The notes below the pieces were generated by a model. The model saw nothing but the letters and a program-made list of their open reading frames with translations, did no database searches and was not told where the DNA came from. DNA of 64,000 nucleotides from Blasia pusilla (Eukaryota; Marchantiophyta; Marchantiopsida; Blasiales): positions 43,400,001 to 43,464,000 of the forward strand of contig CM114271.1 of the NCBI GenBank assembly GCA_050084515.1, given 5' to 3'. Below are positions 32,749-44,350 of this stretch, one piece after another. A program made the translations under genes and the position numbers. Numbering within the stretch: the first letter of the stretch is position 1; every line of letters starts with the position of its first letter.

Positions 32749-35700
32749 ATGGCAGAAGAATACCCGCTGTAGGAAGTCCATTACAGAACTGATTTTGCAA
32801 GAATTGAGCAGAATGTAGATGAGGATAAGCTTTTGCTGATGGGAATTCAAGGTATCTGGAATGTATCGTGGGTTGAATGTGACAAGGATATGGTAGTGTA
32901 TTTCTTAAGCATCTTCAACCCAATTACATCAGAGGGATTGGTTAGAAAAAGATATCCAGAAAATTTACACGAGTATGCGTTAGTACTGTCCCCCGAATTG
33001 ATCGCGAAGGCATTCCAATTTTTAAATATTGGCACATATTTGTCAATGGAGAGACAACACACCGAACAAGAGGAGCCAACCCTCTATCAGAAATATCTCA
33101 CAAAAATTGAGAAGACAAGTCATGGGTACAAACACTGCTATCTTGTACCCCAATCCTTTCGTCTTATTTTGACACAGTTAAATCGATGCTTTCACATGAA
33201 AGCCAATCCGGAGTGTGTGCCTGCTAGCATGCTTTCCATGGCATGTCGGGCTTGGGAGGGAAAATCGACTGATTGGGCAACATATGTCTATCGAAAACTT
33301 ATGCTCGACATAAAGGCAGTTCTCCGACCAAGAGTGAAGAAGGAGAAATAGAGAGAGAGCGCAGTGGGAGTGATTTTGACAATTATTTTCAACCATGGAG
33401 ATTTACCTCCGGACTCTGTCACTGTTGCCATGGCTACACTTGTCTCTCCTCCGCTTCAGATTCAAGAGGATGCGGCTGATGGCACCCTTGCTGAATCATC
33501 CCAACATATTGATGGAGGAAAGGTGGTTGGAAGGCCCCGGATAGCTGCGGAAAACAAAGTTGGAAAAGCTAAAGCTAAACAGAAAGCAACTGATGACGAC
33601 AAGAGTGGCCGCCTCTTAATTAAATTGAAGATACCAGAAAGAAGAAGAAGGCCAAAAACAATACCAGAGCCTGATGAAGAAGATAAATCACAAGGTAATT
33701 CCGACTTTGTGGCTCCTCCCCGAAAAGCAAGGAGAAAGATAAAAGCGCACAAAGACGATGATGCGTCGGCGAATGCTGAAAGTCCCTTTGTAAGTTTTTC
33801 CCACCAAAAAATTTTGCATTTAGTTTTTCAGCTTTAGTTTGGTTTTTTTCTTTAGTAATATGACATATGTATTCGGCTTTGCTTGTCTGCATAGGTTTCT
33901 GCAGTTGCGGCGAGTACTAAATTGCCGGAGGTAACCAAAGTGGGCAAGAAAAATCAACCCATTGTAACGTTCTTAACGCTTGCAAATGCTAAAAGTGAAG
34001 GTTGTTAAACATGGCGGTTAATAGATGCTATAGTCTCACAATTCTTTGTTGTGGTTCTGGATGTTATGTGGGACTCCTCCCCCTGTTTGTGTGTATGAAC
34101 CGCGCTCGGTTGTTCAAACATGTATTGGGATTTAGACGGATATTTTCCCTTCGATGTTGAAACCTTTCTTGTGCTTGTGGCGGATATTTTCATTTTCCTT
34201 CCACTTCTTTTCTGCAGGTAGTTGGTTCCCCTTGCTATTGAGACATTGGTTCTGGTTGTGCTTGCGGTTGTGGCGGATGTTTTCCATTTCATATGACTTC
34301 TTGTCTGGAAGTTGATGATTCCTCGACGGTTATACCATATGTACTTTATGTCGGCGGATAAATCCAATCCTGATTTGTACCTTGATGCTGGTTTGAGGTT
34401 AAATTCTTCTTGCTTCTTAATCTCTTATGTACGTTTGAGTTAATTCATATTCAACCTATGTGTAGGACAAAGGAGGACCTTCAAGGCCACGACACGCCAA
34501 ATTGGCTATTAGCCGCCTTGGAATTGCCACTTCGGAAGTGAAGGTGGAACCTTCTGAGCATGTAGAAATCGGTGTGCATCTAAGCGGGCTTTCTTTGAAG
34601 GCAGGGAAGGGATTTGAAAATGAAGCTGCTTCAGGATATGCTAGCGACATAGACAAGAGTCTATCTGGTGAGGATCATTTGGATGGGGGAAAGGAGATTG
34701 GCACACCTGGAGCTGCAATCCATCATGTGCTTCATCAAGTAAGAGAGGAGTTGAAGGCTGATGGGCAGAAAGATTCGGCTGGGAAAAATGGCATACACTT
34801 GGATGGCAATGAGGCACGTGGTGGCTTGTTGAAAGGAGTAAGTTCGTCCAAATCATCACCGTGTGTTCCGCTTTCACCTACACTAGACGATGGTGTTCAA
34901 AGTGGATCCAAGCATGATGTGGACAATTTGGAATGGCCTTCACAAGCGTTTGCAAGTCTTGGGATCTCAGAGTGGAATACACAAAGGTTGGCATGTTCAC
35001 AAGGTTGGGAAATTCCGTTAGAGTCAGATTGGGGAAATAGGGGAGGCTCCCTACATGGGAGAGCTTCAGGTGTGGAGCCACCGGAGAAAGAAAATGCCCC
35101 ATAACCAGAGGCAAGAAAGAAGGTGGCCCCAGCTCCAGAAGTAGAGGTACCAAGCAAACCATCGGTGGAAGTGGCCATGCTACCAATTGCCACCAAGTTC
35201 TCCGTGGACCGAGACTCCCAAAAAATTGAGAGCCACATTATTAATCGAGGTTCTCAAACGACAGATCAGATAACTATGGAAAGGGATGTCCAAACACTTG
35301 ATGTCGTGCTCATCACCCGAGGTTCTCAAACGAGCGAAATGCAATTGGTGACAAGATTGTGCCAAACCGAAATTGTGTTTACTATGGAGCAGCAGATATA
35401 GACAGATCCTTGCAAAGAACCAATACTGATCAGCCGAGATTGTCAATATGAGGTAGTACACGTGGTTAATCGCCATTGCCAAACTAATTTCAACCCTTCT
35501 GTGCAAAATGCATCTGCACAAACTGAAGGGCGTTACTTCTCCTACTATGACCAGCATGGGGAGATTCCTAAACGCAGGGCGCCCGTTCTAAGTGAAGAGT
35601 ACTGGTATTCCGGTGATGGCTTTGAACAAAATCCTGGATATGAATTTAGGTTGATTAGCTTGCGGACAAAGGCGGATTGTCAAGTACCTGGTGAGAAGGA

Positions 35701-36744
35701 GTTCCGCGAGAATCACCCTTGCAACGAACATTCATCAGGAGCGGATGAAGCGGGGAATGTTCCATCTGAGAAGCTACAGAGCATTGCAAGTGGAGGAGAC
35801 GACCCTAGTGCTCTACAAGGAAATGAGATGTCTGCTACAGTTCAATCCAAAGAAGAGCAAAAATTATCATCAAGAGAACAAATGGTAGTGGTTCCTTTAC
35901 TTACACTCCCAAACACGTTAATGCAAAGGCTCTTTAATTATTATCATAAAAGATAATTCAGCTTTCTTACTGTTGCTTATTGTGGCTAACCGCCGAAACA
36001 AACATTTAACCGCCAAGATACTTTCAGAGTTAGCCCTCTATCCGTTTACGTGTCATTGGGAAAGTTTACATACACACAAAACCACTCACACAAAACCACT
36101 CGAATTGTGATGGAATTTATCAACCGCTATAGAGGAATAGGCAAAACTATAAACATTCTCCCTCTAGACTGGCCTTAACCAAATGGAATTCTATGTATAT
36201 CCGCCGTGACAATTCTATCTCTCCAAAACTTTGTTATGTCTCATTTCAATTCCCATCCCATTAGCCACAATAAGATATTGTGGCGTCTAAATATTTTTAC
36301 TCATGTTGGTGTGTTGTTTCACAGGAAGAGAATGTGGACAGGACCGGGCCAGGGTCTCCTTTAGTAGACAGTGAATCAGTTTTTGATGAGAAAATTTTTG
36401 AGTTGTGTAGGTCTTATGTAGGGGTGAAGCCAGAGCACTCCAGGCATCTCCATTGCTGGGAGGACAAAATAGACCGAAAGGAGAAGTCAGCAGCCAGATT
36501 GGACAGGTACTTGGATGTGCTGGAAAAAAGACACATTGGCTTGATATGTGAGAGAGAGGAGCTATATGCTAACTTAGGCTTATCTGGATATGATTATGCA
36601 GCTTTATGGCTTGAAGCATTAGATAGAGTCACTGCCATGAAAGAGATTATAGTTCAAAATTCAAAATTCTTGAGTGAACTCCTGAGTAAGTTAGATATCT
36701 CCACAGATGAAGGAGTCATAGCTCGTCCCTCAAACAGGCTCTAA
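32749..36744 (+). pseudogene. MULE accessory gene, four exons, function unknown
   Basis: Model: 32749-33789, 33895-33930, 34466-35884, 36325-36744. The acceptors and first two donors are good GT/AG sites, the last donor (ATG/GTAGTG) is a guess, and all junctions are phase 0, giving about 970 codons. In-frame stops at 32770 (TAG), 33349 (TAG), 35102 (TAA) and 35399 (TAG) are the only breaks. The first exon (about 347 codons) has LVLSPELIAKAFQF and an AWEGKSTDWATYVYRKLM segment that faintly recalls plant transposon-associated domains. A basic stretch RPRIAAENKVGKAKAKQK follows. Exon three has repeated R-x-x-Q-T units (RGSQTTD, RDVQTLD, RGSQTSE, RLCQTE, RHCQTN). The last exon looks helical (RLDRYLDVLEKRHIGLICER). 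By position it could correspond to the accessory genes of MuDR or VANDAL elements, but I see no sequence proof. Confidence 0.7.
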
Positions 36745-37169
36745 AGGAAGTAGACAGATTGCAAAAGCATGCTATGACTCCTCTAGAGTAGAAGCTCAAT
36801 GCAGATGTAGTAGTGACATTGTACACTCATGTGACTCCTTTGAATGAATAAATGTCCAAGTTTTGTTAGTATATGGCATATGAGTGTGGAACAAATATGA
36901 TATTCTTGCATCTCTAAATACCAAAAGTTTGGCATGTTTAAACTTTACAGAGTAGGTGTATATCTATTACCATATAGCCGCCATAACTTTTAGCCGCAAA
37001 AATTTTAACAGGGAAACTACGAAACCATTGTGCTTTATTACAGAAAGGCATGCACATTTACAATCACTAGGTATTAAGGGGACCCATTGGGCGTGGTTCA
37101 ACATCCGCTCCACCACGTAGTGCATCCTTTAAGCACATGATCAATGTACTAGCACCCACTTGGGAGGTA

Positions 37170-38110
37170 CTAACTTGAGTTTGAATCTTGAAGCTGGGTT
37201 TGAATGACGGCCATATTAGCCGCAATGTCTCCAAGATTCTTTTGCAAACCTTCAGCCTTTACTAAAATACTACTGAGGTGTGTAGTGAACTGCTGCTCAA
37301 CGCCATCAGTAAGTCGATGTTCTCTAAGGGAGGTGGTCACATCATCAACAGATCCAGCTCCTACTTTATCCGCCGGCTGAACATCTTGACTAACTTTCAC
37401 CACGAGTAGAAGCGACTTCCGGGTCGGGATGATCTTTCGAGTAGCAGTATGCACAATGCCTTCAAGAGCTCCTGCTCTATGCTCCAAAAGAAACATCCAG
37501 ATACCGCGCGCTTGCATTTGTACGTGAGAGATTTGGTTGTCGATACTCATCTTCTCAAAATCTACAGCAGACATACCCATAAAAGCATCTCCACCTTGCC
37601 AAACTATGAACTTTTGAACATTCTAAGGAATGTATTCAACCACATCATCATTTAAGCCCAAGAAAAACATCCACTTTGTCATTGATCCGTGCTCGCCACA
37701 TACGTGATCAATACAAGCCCGATTGCTGCTTCGTGGCTCGGTCGTCCTATTGCAGTTGCCCATTTCTCTACTTCCTCTAAAGACGCAAGCAGGGTAAGTA
37801 AAACGCCTTGCATCATTGGTTCCAACTTGCACAACAAAATCCTTCATCCATGTAGGAGGGAATGACATATTGGCTACCCTTTCTTGCTCCAATACACTCA
37901 ATTTCGACACGCCCATTCCTTGCCTTGGTAACATGCGTGAAAGCCTCTCTGATTCTTCAAAACCTCTCTGATTCTAACTACAATATTGCATCTGCACTTC
38001 TCTGTATTTAGCCGCCGATAGACACCCTTTGAAGTTTTCCCGCCTAAAATTACTATCCCGGCTAAACAAAATGCTTGCAACCACGATCCATAGTTCTTCC
38101 ATGCACACAC
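37170..38110 (-). pseudogene. MULE accessory gene on the minus strand, function unknown
   Basis: One reading frame runs from 37934 to 37170, broken only by an in-frame TAG at 37625-37623. The upper part has a Cys-rich section (YPACVFRG, NRACIDHVCGEHGS) and the motif KWMFFLGLNDDVVEYIP. The lower part (GMSAVDFEKMSIDNQISHV onward) ends in a helical, Gln-rich segment (DIAANMAVIQTQLQDSNSS). An upstream frame (38110-37898) may be a first exon; the duplicated AATCAGAGAGG around 37950-37980 obscures the junction. The gene starts about 90-270 bases inside the right terminal repeat and converges with the plus-strand gene, as mudrB converges with mudrA. No known domain recognised. Confidence 0.6.
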
Positions 38111-38200
38111 GCAGCAGTGTACCTGGCGTGGTACCTAAGCGCTACGAGAATATAACAGGCCAAACCGGTGGAAACAATTTCAAATACCGGCACAAGCGGG

Positions 38201-38285
38201 TAAAGAGGCCTATTTAGAAATGATAGTTTGTAGGGGGCCGCTATAGGGGTAGTAAATGGGTAGAGGGCCTCTTAAGCAACTACCT
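38201..38285 (-). repeat. Right terminal inverted repeat of the MULE (85 bp)
   Basis: Reverse complement of 24240-24324 with two mismatches. Followed at once by the right copy of the flanking repeat (38286-38297). It lies just upstream of the minus-strand accessory gene and probably contributes its promoter. Confidence 0.93.
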
Positions 38286-38297
38286 CTAGTGGAGACG
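38286..38297. repeat. Right flanking repeat (target-site duplication) of the MULE
   Basis: CTAGTGGAGACG, compared with CTAGTGGAGTCG at 24228-24239. The single difference at base 10 is consistent with age. Confidence 0.88.
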
Positions 38298-39517
38298 TAG
38301 ATGGGTTGATGATATCATCTAATTAGTTGTGTATGACTAGTGCATATTTGTTTATTTCACATATCTAAATTAATATAATAGAATTAAAACTAACCAAGGA
38401 GATTCTTTTGTCACGGGTGATTTCACTTGTGCAAAGCACAAACATTATATTACTTTTATTGTAAGAAATCCAACAATGGGGGAGTCTTCTCCTTAAGTGA
38501 TTACTTTTTGGATTTTTGATCATACTAGTGACGTGTTGGTATATAGCAAGCACAGCCACATTTAACAAGAGTCCTATGTAAAAAAATTTCCATTAAAATG
38601 GGTCACCCATGAAAAAAATGAAATTTAAGTAGACAATATCATTTTTAGGATGGACAATGGAAAATTCTCCCATTCCATTAGTATATAGATATACTATTAT
38701 TTGTTTTATACATGTGAAGTTATGGATTTTTAGATGAGATTTCTAAAGGCGGGAAAGTCCGGCGGTTAAAAACTAGGCTAGATTTTCGTCGTTGGTATAT
38801 CCAAACCGAAAATCTTCAGGTCAAAGTTTTGGGATGAGAGTATTTTAGGATTGATCTCAGTAAGATGATCTCCAATGTCCCCTACCCCTAAATTAGGAAA
38901 ATTTCCCTAGCACCAACTTTGACCTTATCCATTTGCCACTTTTTCGTAAGTGGTGAACCAATCAGGTCAAATCTTTGTGTCTCATGACATGATTGCTAGC
39001 TTTGCTATAGAGGTACCATTCCTCTTGTCCAAATTTTGCTACAAGAAGGCAAGCAAAGAGCTTGAAAGGATTTTTGGTTGAATCTAGTGAGGACAGTTTA
39101 ACTGATTCGGTCACAAATCCTTTTCCTGCTCCTCAAGTCCTCTTGGGTGCTTTCCTTGAAGGGTAACTCTCTAGATTGGATCAAGATTAGCAATCATGTG
39201 TCATGTGGTTTGATCTTCTAGACTTCTATTCATGGTGCATGAGCCCTTACTTCTTGATTATGGCCTACCCCTCTGTAGGCTATAGAGTCAATTTGATAGG
39301 CATTCTCTAGTGTTTATTTGGCCACTTGTAACTCAACTCATGCGGGCATCGCTCCACAAAATTCTTGCTATAGGCCTCTCTTCATGTGACAACAATGATC
39401 ATGGGCATGTTGCATGGTTGTTTTGACTGCTCAAGTCTCGACTTTGTCTTCAAGATTGCACGGAAACAGACTTATCCATCTATAAGACGGACAAGTCCAA
39501 CAAGCCCACATGAGTTG
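38298..39517. other. AT-rich spacer between the MULE and the CACTA-type element
   Basis: No supported gene. A GGCGGGAAAGTCCGGCGGTT stretch near 38749 resembles the motif frequent inside the MULE. The last three bases, TTG (39515-39517), form the left target duplication of the CACTA-type element. Confidence 0.5.
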
Positions 39518-39562
39518 CACTAGAAGAAATCGTTGGTTTTATGACTAGGTTATATGACTCAT
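39518..39562 (+). repeat. Left CACTA terminal inverted repeat
   Basis: About 45 bases align to the inverted right end at 59408-59455. The first 13 bases are identical, and TGACTAGG and ATGACTCAT are shared further in. Confidence 0.8.
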
Positions 39563-40250
39563 ATGAGTCACACTTTACATACCACGACTTACGATGACTG
39601 ACGACTACTTAAGACACAAATGCCAAGTCATATTTGTCAGGCGACTAGACTAACTAGGATGGTCGGCTTAGGTGGACGCTGGTATATGACTAGGGGGTGT
39701 AGTCATGTGGCTATGATTGACACGTCACTTAGATGACGTGGAATAATGACACGTCTACGTATGACATGGACTAATTGGTGTGACATGTCACCGATGATGT
39801 GGACTATGGAAGACATCTTTTGTAGTCATAAAAATAGTATTTGTTTAGTTGCCACCAATGACTACATTAGTCATGTTTAGTCATGTAAAAGTACACAATA
39901 TCCAATGATAATGTGACATGTGTACGCCATAGGTGAGGAATCCACTTGGCGGGCATCGTCATATCTCTACCAATCATTAAATTTCGGATTTCGTCGTAGC
40001 TAGCAACTCTTGTAGCCATTTCAACTTTTTCCCATATTGTAATGTACTTGTGTAGTCATGTTTAGTCACTCGCCGAGTAGTGACACATGACTAGAGTAGA
40101 AGGCCCTACAACAGGTGTAGACACAACAATATGACCATGGTAGTTGCGGATAGAATACAATGAGTCCTATAGTCATTGCAATAGGACTAAATGAGTCATT
40201 TTATAGTGACTAGATAATAATGAAAGCTCACTGCCCCAAGAATATTGATA
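39518..40250. repeat. CACTA subterminal repeat region (GACTA/TAGTC-rich)
   Basis: Many short copies of TGACTA, TAGTCAT and GACTCAT in both orientations, for example near 39545, 39590, 39690, 39835, 39870, 40050, 40160 and 40185. Such clusters are where TNPA-like proteins bind in En/Spm elements. Confidence 0.6.
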
Positions 40251-40648
40251 TGACTGGTAGTGAATGTAGATTTCTATTTTGGAGTTTTTGATAAGTTAAT
40301 TAATGCATGTCAATATTGGAGTTTGTGATGAGTTGCAATTGGATCTGAATTATTGAACCTCTCATGTCCAATTCTGTTTTGAATTGCAACACCAAAACAT
40401 ACACCTAAGCATAAAATACAGTTTTGAAGAATGGCACACAAGTAGCAACATAGTAACTCAACTACAAGGGGATGAAATGAAAAAAGAACAAAATATGAAA
40501 GTTTTGAAAGTAAGATCCGATATCAAAACTAGCACGGTTTCCGATTCTCATATCCAACAAACCAGAAAGAGGTCTTTAGTTATTAAAGTCACCTCAAAAG
40601 AGAAGTCTATGCACCTCAAGTAGTTGGGTGCCAAAATGGAAAACTACT

Positions 40649-41254
40649 CTACTGAATCACCTTTCTCATGTGCATCTCTCGCCAGAGCATGCTTGATCCA
40701 AGACTATCACCAAATTTTTTTGTGCAGGGTGATCTATCAAATTTGGCATGCTCAGGCTGAAATACTTCATTAAGATCAATACCAACCATGCCAAGTGGGA
40801 TGTGCTTGGCATGAAACTTGTCCCTTCCACTAAAACCTGAGATGACCCTTGACCCAAACACCATCCAACTAACTTCGGCTTTGTAAGTAGTACATGATCT
40901 CCAATTTGCAGCTACAAGAATAAAAAGAACGAGCACTTAGTTAGTATCAGATGGAAATTCTGCTCCCGTGCATGTGCACCATAAATCTGAAAATAATTTG
41001 ATATGAATTACCTATTTGGAAGATCATGTGAAAAGTTGACAAGTCCTAGACGACCATGTGACTCTCCACAAAAAGAAACATCAGTGTTGTCATTTGAAAC
41101 TTGAATAGGAGAGGCCATTGTAGGAGAGAGAATTTACCTTGTTTCTTTTCTTGGATGAATCGGATCTGATTTCACTCTTGTGCTCATTAGCTACATCATA
41201 TTGAAGCCTAGACTTCCGTCTTTTGGCTGGTGATGACTTAGCTTGGTTGTCCAT
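40649..41254 (-). pseudogene. CACTA accessory (TNPA-like) gene fragment, last two exons
   Basis: Exon 41254-41138 encodes a basic start (MDNQAKSSPAKRRKSRLQYD...KKRNK) with donor AAG/GTAAAT. The next exon begins at 40911 after TTCTTGTAG. There the in-phase reading IGDHVLLTKPKLVGW gives way, after an apparent frameshift, to VISGFSGRDKFHAKHIPLG and FGDSLGSSMLWREMH. That last pattern (HxxxLG followed by a GDxLGS-x-x-W motif) resembles the C-terminal domain found in many plant CACTA-associated proteins. The acceptor GTGCAG just before the ATG suggests that this is not the first exon. Confidence 0.45.
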
Positions 41255-41355
41255 ACTCAGGTTTTCTGCACATAATTTTCATAAAATTTTGTAAGATTAA
41301 ATGTATACTTTTTTGTTGATGGATACATAACAATGAGAAAATGAACCATTCATAT

Positions 41356-42300
41356 GTTATGTGCAAATCACGGGGCATAGCAAATCTGGAAGTTATCAAC
41401 TATCATCTGTACATGGAGAACTAATCAGCCTACATAACCTGCACTTTGCCAACCACCATATAATAACCCAAAATCAGAAACTTAGTCTCAACCATGTATA
41501 ACATTGATGTGGTATCAACTAAGAAACTAGATCCTGTAAAATCTGCACGACATGGATCACCGTAACGCTTTTCTAAATCAAAAACTTAGACTAAGGAGAA
41601 GTTTATGAGTCATTCAATAAAATTTCTGGTTTACTCAGACTTGGAACTACATTCTGTAAAAATTGGTCTCAAATTAAGCACCATGATAATTTTGTAAATA
41701 AGAACTCTTATGAACCAAGAGTGGAGCCACAATGAACATACATCTGGACTTAAAGTGCCAAGTGAGTAGCCTAGAAAATGTGGTATTAGACAATCAACAA
41801 ATCATCAATCTAAAGCAACAAACGGTATACTAAATAATCCAGGGGCTACTATAACATAGAAGGGGTGTTATGTGCAAAACACGGGGCCTATCAAATCTGG
41901 AAGTTATCAACTATTATCTGCACTTGGAGAAGTTATCAGCCTACATAACCTGCACTTTGACAACCACCATATAATAAGTCAAAACTAGAAACTTAGTCTC
42001 ATTCATGTAGAACACTGATGTGGTATAAAATAAAAAGTAAAGCTTGTAAAACATGCACTACATGGATCACCGTAACGTTTTTCCAACTCAAAAACAGAGA
42101 CTAAGGAGAAGTTTATGATCCATTCGATCAAAGTTCTGGTGTACTCACACCTGGAACTACAGCCTATAAAAACTAGTCTAAAATAGAGCGCCATGCCAAT
42201 TTTGGAAATCAGATACTCTTACCGAACATGAACATACATCTGGACTTAAAGTGCCAAGCGAATAGTCTAGGAAATCTAATATTAGACAAATAGAAAGTCA
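41356..42300. repeat. Tandem duplication, unit about 511 bp
   Basis: GTTATGTGCAAA recurs at 41356 and 41867. The copies run parallel for some 430 bases (AATCTGGAAGTTATCAACTA, ACATGGATCACCGTAACG, CATACATCTGGACTTAAAGT) with many substitutions, so the duplication is old. It lies in what would be an intron of the minus-strand gene. Confidence 0.88.
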
Positions 42301-43356
42301 TTTCTTCCAAGTTACCAATATAAACGAAACAATCAAGTTTATTAACTGAAGTTGAGTGAGTTGATCAACCTTGAATTAAAGGAAGTGAGACTACTGAGAC
42401 ATAAGCTTATAACGAAAGTTATCGTTGGGCAGTATGACCTATTGGTATCTGTACAATGAAAGCATGGGTGTTGCTTGGTTCTTCATAACCTTCCCCACAC
42501 AAAAATTTGAGTTCCTTACCGGTCAAGTCACAAGCTCTGGCCATAGTTGCATCTTGAATTGTACAAGCAACTTTCCACTTGCTCTCCTATGTTTCCTAAT
42601 CTAGGAGTCCACTTGCCAAAATAAGATTAATGAGGAGATCTACTGGCAACACACTCTAAATTACTACAATGGTTTTTTTCCATACTTCGAACTAAACTAC
42701 TTGTTATGAGCCTATGATAGACAAGTGCCATCAGACTTGCCAGGTTTTGCAACGTAAGGCCATGACATTATCCACAAATATGAAATATGGGTGTGATTTC
42801 TGAGCATCTACCTTGGAAAGATCAACGGACAGGCTTTGAAATTGAGTTTCCAACACCCATGGGATTCTAATCTTTCCAGTCATCCCAAGCTCTTGATTTG
42901 TATTCTACTGCCTCATGGTCATCATGACTGTCATCGTTCTTATGTTTACCTTCAATGTGCCAAGAATGGTTTGCTGCTTCATATGCCAGTCTCTAGTTTT
43001 GGTTATTCCACTTTTGCATCATCTCCATCTCTACTAAATCATTCTTTTCAATACTCATCGTGGGTAGTCTGCAACAAGAATAATGAACACTCTTCAGAAG
43101 ATGTATATGTGAGAATATTTCACCAACTTGAACATCAATAACAGACTATCTATCAAGGATATTTCTATACTAACCTTAACAGAACAACAAGTCAAAAAAG
43201 GATATTAATTGTCTTCCCATAAAACTTCTGTCTATAAGCAGAGATGGAATGGAAAATTATGGCCTGGTTGGAAGACCTGAGCCACCATCCTTCCCCTTTC
43301 AATTGATAGACTTCCATCGATCACGAAGGCTAGGCCAAATAATAAGGTTGTCGCTG

Positions 43357-44350
43357 CTATGGGACGGGATTATGATATATCTCTCGTATTACTTCAACTC
43401 TCCCTTCTATGACATCTTGGCCATATACGACAGTTACAAGTGGCTGATCTTGTATGATTATCCTTGCTCTGGATGCTTCCTCTTTATGCCATAACTCTGC
43501 TCTTGATTTTCGTTCATCTAGAATATTTCTAGTGAGAATCTCATGACCTCCCTGCAAACGGAGATGGTAAAAAGCATATACAATAAAAAATAGACCTAGA
43601 AAAATTTATGACATGAAAAAAAATTTGACGAGATTATGGTTTATCTTGCTATCTAATTCTTGAATAGCAACCAGCATATCTTCCTCCTTTTCTAGCATAT
43701 CCAAGAGATCGAAAGCCCGTTGATAAAAACATGTCAGACATACAAGAATGAGGAAGCTGAAAAGAAGAATTTACAAACCTAGAAGGCTGCTACTTTAATA
43801 GATAAGTTTGATAACTATAGGGTTTATAATGGAATGACTCAAGCAGCAGCTAGAAACCACAAATTTACTCAATGATTGGCAGGAAAGAGAGCATGTGAAG
43901 AGATGTAACTTCTAATCAAACTTCTAGGCACCCTGCTCATGTTTTTGACATAATCAAAATTCTCCTCCTCTATAATAGAGAAGGATGGATCATACTCATC
44001 TTGCACAATGAAAAAAAAATCTAGGCAAAGCGAGTCTGCATAGAATAAAGTGAAATCGTGGATCAATAGAAGATGGAACATCAAGTTTTTGGAAGACTGT
44101 AAGTTGGTGGCAAAAATCAACCATGTACACACCAAGGAGGTATAAAACAACCACAAACTGTATTACTTCACAATAAGTTGGAGCGCGGAGTTCAGACCTA
44201 ATTTGAATTGTATTAGTTTAGTTTTTGCAACAGAAGGAAATTCATAAGAAAATATGATAGTTCTATCCCATTATACTTGCCTCGTGTTCTTCCTCTTCAT
44301 CCTCATCTGGTAAATCCTCCTCACCATGCTCTACATAAGTGGTTTTGGGA
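43357..44350 (-). pseudogene. Possible upstream exons of the minus-strand CACTA gene
   Basis: Three blocks have exon-like coding content: about 44350-44283 (VEHGEEDLPDEDEEEEHE), about 44010-43870 (VQDEYDPSFSIIEEENFDYV) and 43552-43357 after TTTGCAG (GGHEILTRNILDERKSRAEL). They lie in order upstream of the exons at 41254-40649. I could not fix every splice site and recognise no domain. Confidence 0.3.

Larger units (their letters stand above)
24240..38285. mobile_element. Large Mutator-like element (MULE), 14.05 kb, with transposase and two accessory genes
   Basis: Bounded by 85-bp inverted repeats that match at 83 positions and by a 12-bp direct repeat outside them. It encodes a MULE-type transposase (24557-28952), a four-exon gene on the same strand (32749-36744) and a convergent gene on the minus strand (37170-38110). 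The arrangement of a rightward transposase at one end and a leftward gene at the other recalls MuDR and the VANDAL MULEs of Arabidopsis, whose accessory genes are mudrB, vanB and vanC. The non-coding parts carry many copies of a GCCGCC/GGCGG motif. All three genes have in-frame stops, so this copy is probably not autonomous now. Confidence 0.9.

Noticed and set aside
25296-37934. In-frame TAG, TAA and TGA read as sense codons (variant genetic code) or repaired by U-to-C RNA editing
   Set aside because: The dynein and propeller genes end at ordinary stops and contain none inside. U-to-C editing is known for organelle transcripts of some land plants, and this is clearly nuclear transposon DNA.
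38749-38770. Continuation of the MULE to the right because of a GGCGG motif near 38749
   Set aside because: The terminal repeat and flanking direct repeat fix the end at 38285.
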